Source of the DNA: Verrucomicrobiales bacterium
GTDB taxonomy: Bacteria; Verrucomicrobiota; Verrucomicrobiia; Verrucomicrobiales; DEV007
Direction: 5' to 3'
DNA length: 14,737 nucleotides
Assembly (NCBI GenBank): GCA_013003335.1
Contig: JABDJT010000552.1
Span: forward strand, 1-14,737
Below the pieces are notes generated by a model that was given only the letters and a program-made list of their open reading frames with translations, did no database searches and was not told the origin of the DNA. Positions 14,201 through 14,737 of the stretch are shown here, piece after piece. The position numbers were made by a program, and so were the translations under genes. Numbering within the stretch: position 1 is the stretch's first letter; the number at the start of each line of letters is the position of its first letter.

Positions 14201-14665
14201 AATCGATCTCGTGTCAGCCAGACCGTCGTCATCGGCATCTTCGATTTTGTAAATCCGATCCGAAAGGGCCTGCAGATCTTTCAGGTCATGGACGCCGTCG
14301 TCGTTGTAATCTTTGACGCGGTTCCTGTTCTTCTCCGAATTTTCTACCGTGAATTGTTCGTGATAAAACGCGCGTTTTTCCTCAGAGCTCGTGAAACTTA
14401 AATCCTTCGGAATCCAGTCCCGATTATTCCGAATATCGAGGTCGTTCGCCTTGCGGCGTTCCGTTGCGGAGACGTAGGCCGCGCCGGTTTTGTCGTCGAA
14501 GGAAATCCCGACCGGATTCGGAACTTCAAAATCCGGTGTCCACTTCGTGAACTTCAGCGATTTTGGATCAGGCTTACTTTTTCCTTTTTCCTGAGCATGG
14601 ACCAGCAGAGAAATGCTAATACTGATCCCAAGAATCGCGAATTTGAGGCAGCGGAAATATCGCAT
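11285..14665 (-). CDS. PVC-type haem-binding protein: beta-propeller, HEAT-like repeats and cytochrome c
   Basis: A 1126-aa exported protein of the large family characteristic of Verrucomicrobiota and Planctomycetota. A signal peptide (about 1-24, ending LLVHAQ) leads into a propeller or sugar-dehydrogenase-like domain (about 40-450). Acidic calcium-binding-type loops occur at DYNDDGVHD (109-117), DADDDGLAD (133-141) and DTDGDGKSD (191-199). An alpha-helical HEAT-like region follows (about 470-960). The C-terminal cytochrome c module has CIRCH at 1000-1004, with Met1097 in TTMPPAGL as the likely distal haem ligand. It probably works in the periplasm as an electron-transfer or sugar-oxidising protein; the substrate is unknown. 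Residues 581-595 (PKQQGLFDERTLLTR) are encoded by palindromic repeat copy E in frame. The ATG at 14665 directly precedes the signal peptide; the ribosome-binding site is weak. Confidence 0.95.
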   Translation of the reverse strand: MRYFRCLKFAILGISISISLLVHAQEKGKSKPDPKSLKFTKWTPDFEVPNPVGISFDDKTGAAYVSATERRKANDLDIRNNRDWIPKDLSFTSSEEKRAFYHEQFTVENSEKNRNRVKDYNDDGVHDLKDLQALSDRIYKIEDADDDGLADTRSIYAEGFTDEIAGIAAGVLFHESDVYTTIVPDVFKMRDTDGDGKSDTRKSIAHGFGVHLAYAGHDMHGLTVGPDGRIYWTIGDKGLNVTSKEGLNFKFPNHGAVLRCVPDGSNFEVFARGLRNVQELAFDQYGNLFGIDNDSDNEGEKERFVYIVRHMDAGWRSNWQYRRPDYNPWMAENMSVPFRPENQPGHIVPPIRLYENGPAGLVFNPGTALGPEWENYFFHTSAPNGQQWAFQVQQKGASFEMVNDMQIGNGIPIVGINFGPDGALYGVDWGGGYPLNEKGAVWKWDVEEKNPKIRDTTEKFLAEDFSEIETSLLDDYLLLPDQRVRLKAQFELVKRGELEAFEKLTRIPLDAKQWQFREWGRRGVIHAIWGIGQINRNSDQPNFRSLIDLLEHDEAEIRTQAVKTIGEQFGAHLAVHEVSYPKQQGLFDERTLLTRKIIPLLKDDSDRVKFHAALALGNLGIEEAAQPILEMIDALDDVNFPYLRHAAAVGLTGCASTDFLVGVYDEDFELEHQVAVDALRRRADPAVGKFLNALTSGVCEDAARAIHDDWTIPEAMPELAAALETTKLVRSEPFIRRATNANLMLGKAENAGRVAAFAVKTDVPEILRLDALDALAKWTEPPVLDRVVGRHREHDPRDPEIARDALRPRLGDLLTDQNTKIQTGAMALARNLKIDIDPNVLVAVGKNPQALPALRIEAMRGLAAQKKPAELSEVLGQIWNTPQPEVRVAALEVTAAEFPEEALEKIRVILESKVAAFSEKQAAFRLLADSPVASESGDAILKNYVDDIKNVPAEIQLDLAEAAIARKIEGAPEPDFSHTLAGGDAKAGEDIFMNHIAAQCIRCHKVQDGKGSNIGPNLKWIGRKKDRAYILESLVNPGAVIASGYGTISLTLKNGDSVAGQFRSEKDGVIEIRDPEGKITKVKSDDVKERTPVITTMPPAGLILQKREVRDVIEYLASLQAPEKKK
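12881..12925. repeat. Palindromic repeat copy E, inside the PVC-type cytochrome gene
   Basis: CAACAGGGT (12887-12895) and ACCCTGTTG (12911-12919) form a 9-bp perfect inverted repeat. The complement of this segment aligns without gaps over 45 bases to copy D. It lies wholly inside coding sequence and is read on the minus strand as residues 581-595 in the HEAT-like region, without disturbing the frame. 45 bases is exactly 15 codons. Confidence 0.65.
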
Positions 14666-14737
14666 ATTCCGGATTCATCTCCCAATTCCGCCCTCCGCTC
14701 AATCACTCAAGAAGGTGAAGAATGGGAGAGGCAAGAC

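Noticed and set aside
14722..14737. Possible start of a plus-strand gene (ATG at 14722 preceded by AAGGTGA)
   Set aside because: The ribosome-binding site is attractive, but only five codons are visible before the window ends, so a gene cannot be supported. The rest of 14666-14737 shows no clear promoter.

Overview
The window looks like chromosomal DNA from a Verrucomicrobiota-type bacterium (PVC superphylum). The main pointer is a 1126-residue protein with the layout typical of that group: secreted beta-propeller 'dehydrogenase-like' domain, HEAT-like repeats and a C-terminal CxxCH cytochrome module. Weak Shine-Dalgarno sequences, a moderately high GC content and several exported enzymes of unclear role fit this. 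The phylum is an inference; no rRNA or other phylogenetic marker was compared.

Layout. (1) Bases 1-2063, minus strand: a tight cluster of an unrecognised 165-aa protein, a GAF-domain protein, a cytoplasmic subtilisin-family protease with an intact catalytic triad, and the first 17 codons of a further gene that leaves the window. This is the least explained gene set here. (2) 2093-2292: tRNA-Arg(CCU) flanked on both sides by copies of a small palindromic repeat. (3) 2330-5301, minus strand: an OmpR-type response regulator, a membrane histidine kinase (ATGA overlap) and an exported thioredoxin-fold protein closely resembling iodothyronine deiodinases, probably one operon. (4) 5302-5453: divergent control region with an 11-bp-phased direct repeat and a set of competing inverted repeats, leading to a secreted GH88/GH105-like hydrolase (5454-6836). 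(5) A three-helix membrane protein on the minus strand (6850-7206), divergent from aspS. (6) aspS (7301-9103) followed by a membrane-anchored staphylococcal-nuclease homologue. (7) On the minus strand, the large PVC-type cytochrome protein, a beta-carbonic anhydrase and a C39-like cysteine-peptidase lipoprotein.

The most distinctive structural observation is a dispersed palindromic repeat of about 40-45 bp with arms CAACAGGGTT / AACCCTGTTG. Five copies of varying quality lie at 1522-1563, 2093-2133, 2256-2292, 9086-9130 and 12881-12925. Four are intergenic or at gene ends. One lies inside the large cytochrome gene in frame, and another supplies the last residues and stop codon of aspS. Both coding copies are read in the same frame as PKQQG, which suggests a mobile or spreading element tolerated inside proteins.

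No CRISPR array, insertion sequence or rRNA was seen. No gene-free stretch exceeds 300 bases; the longest, 2064-2329, holds the tRNA and two repeat copies.
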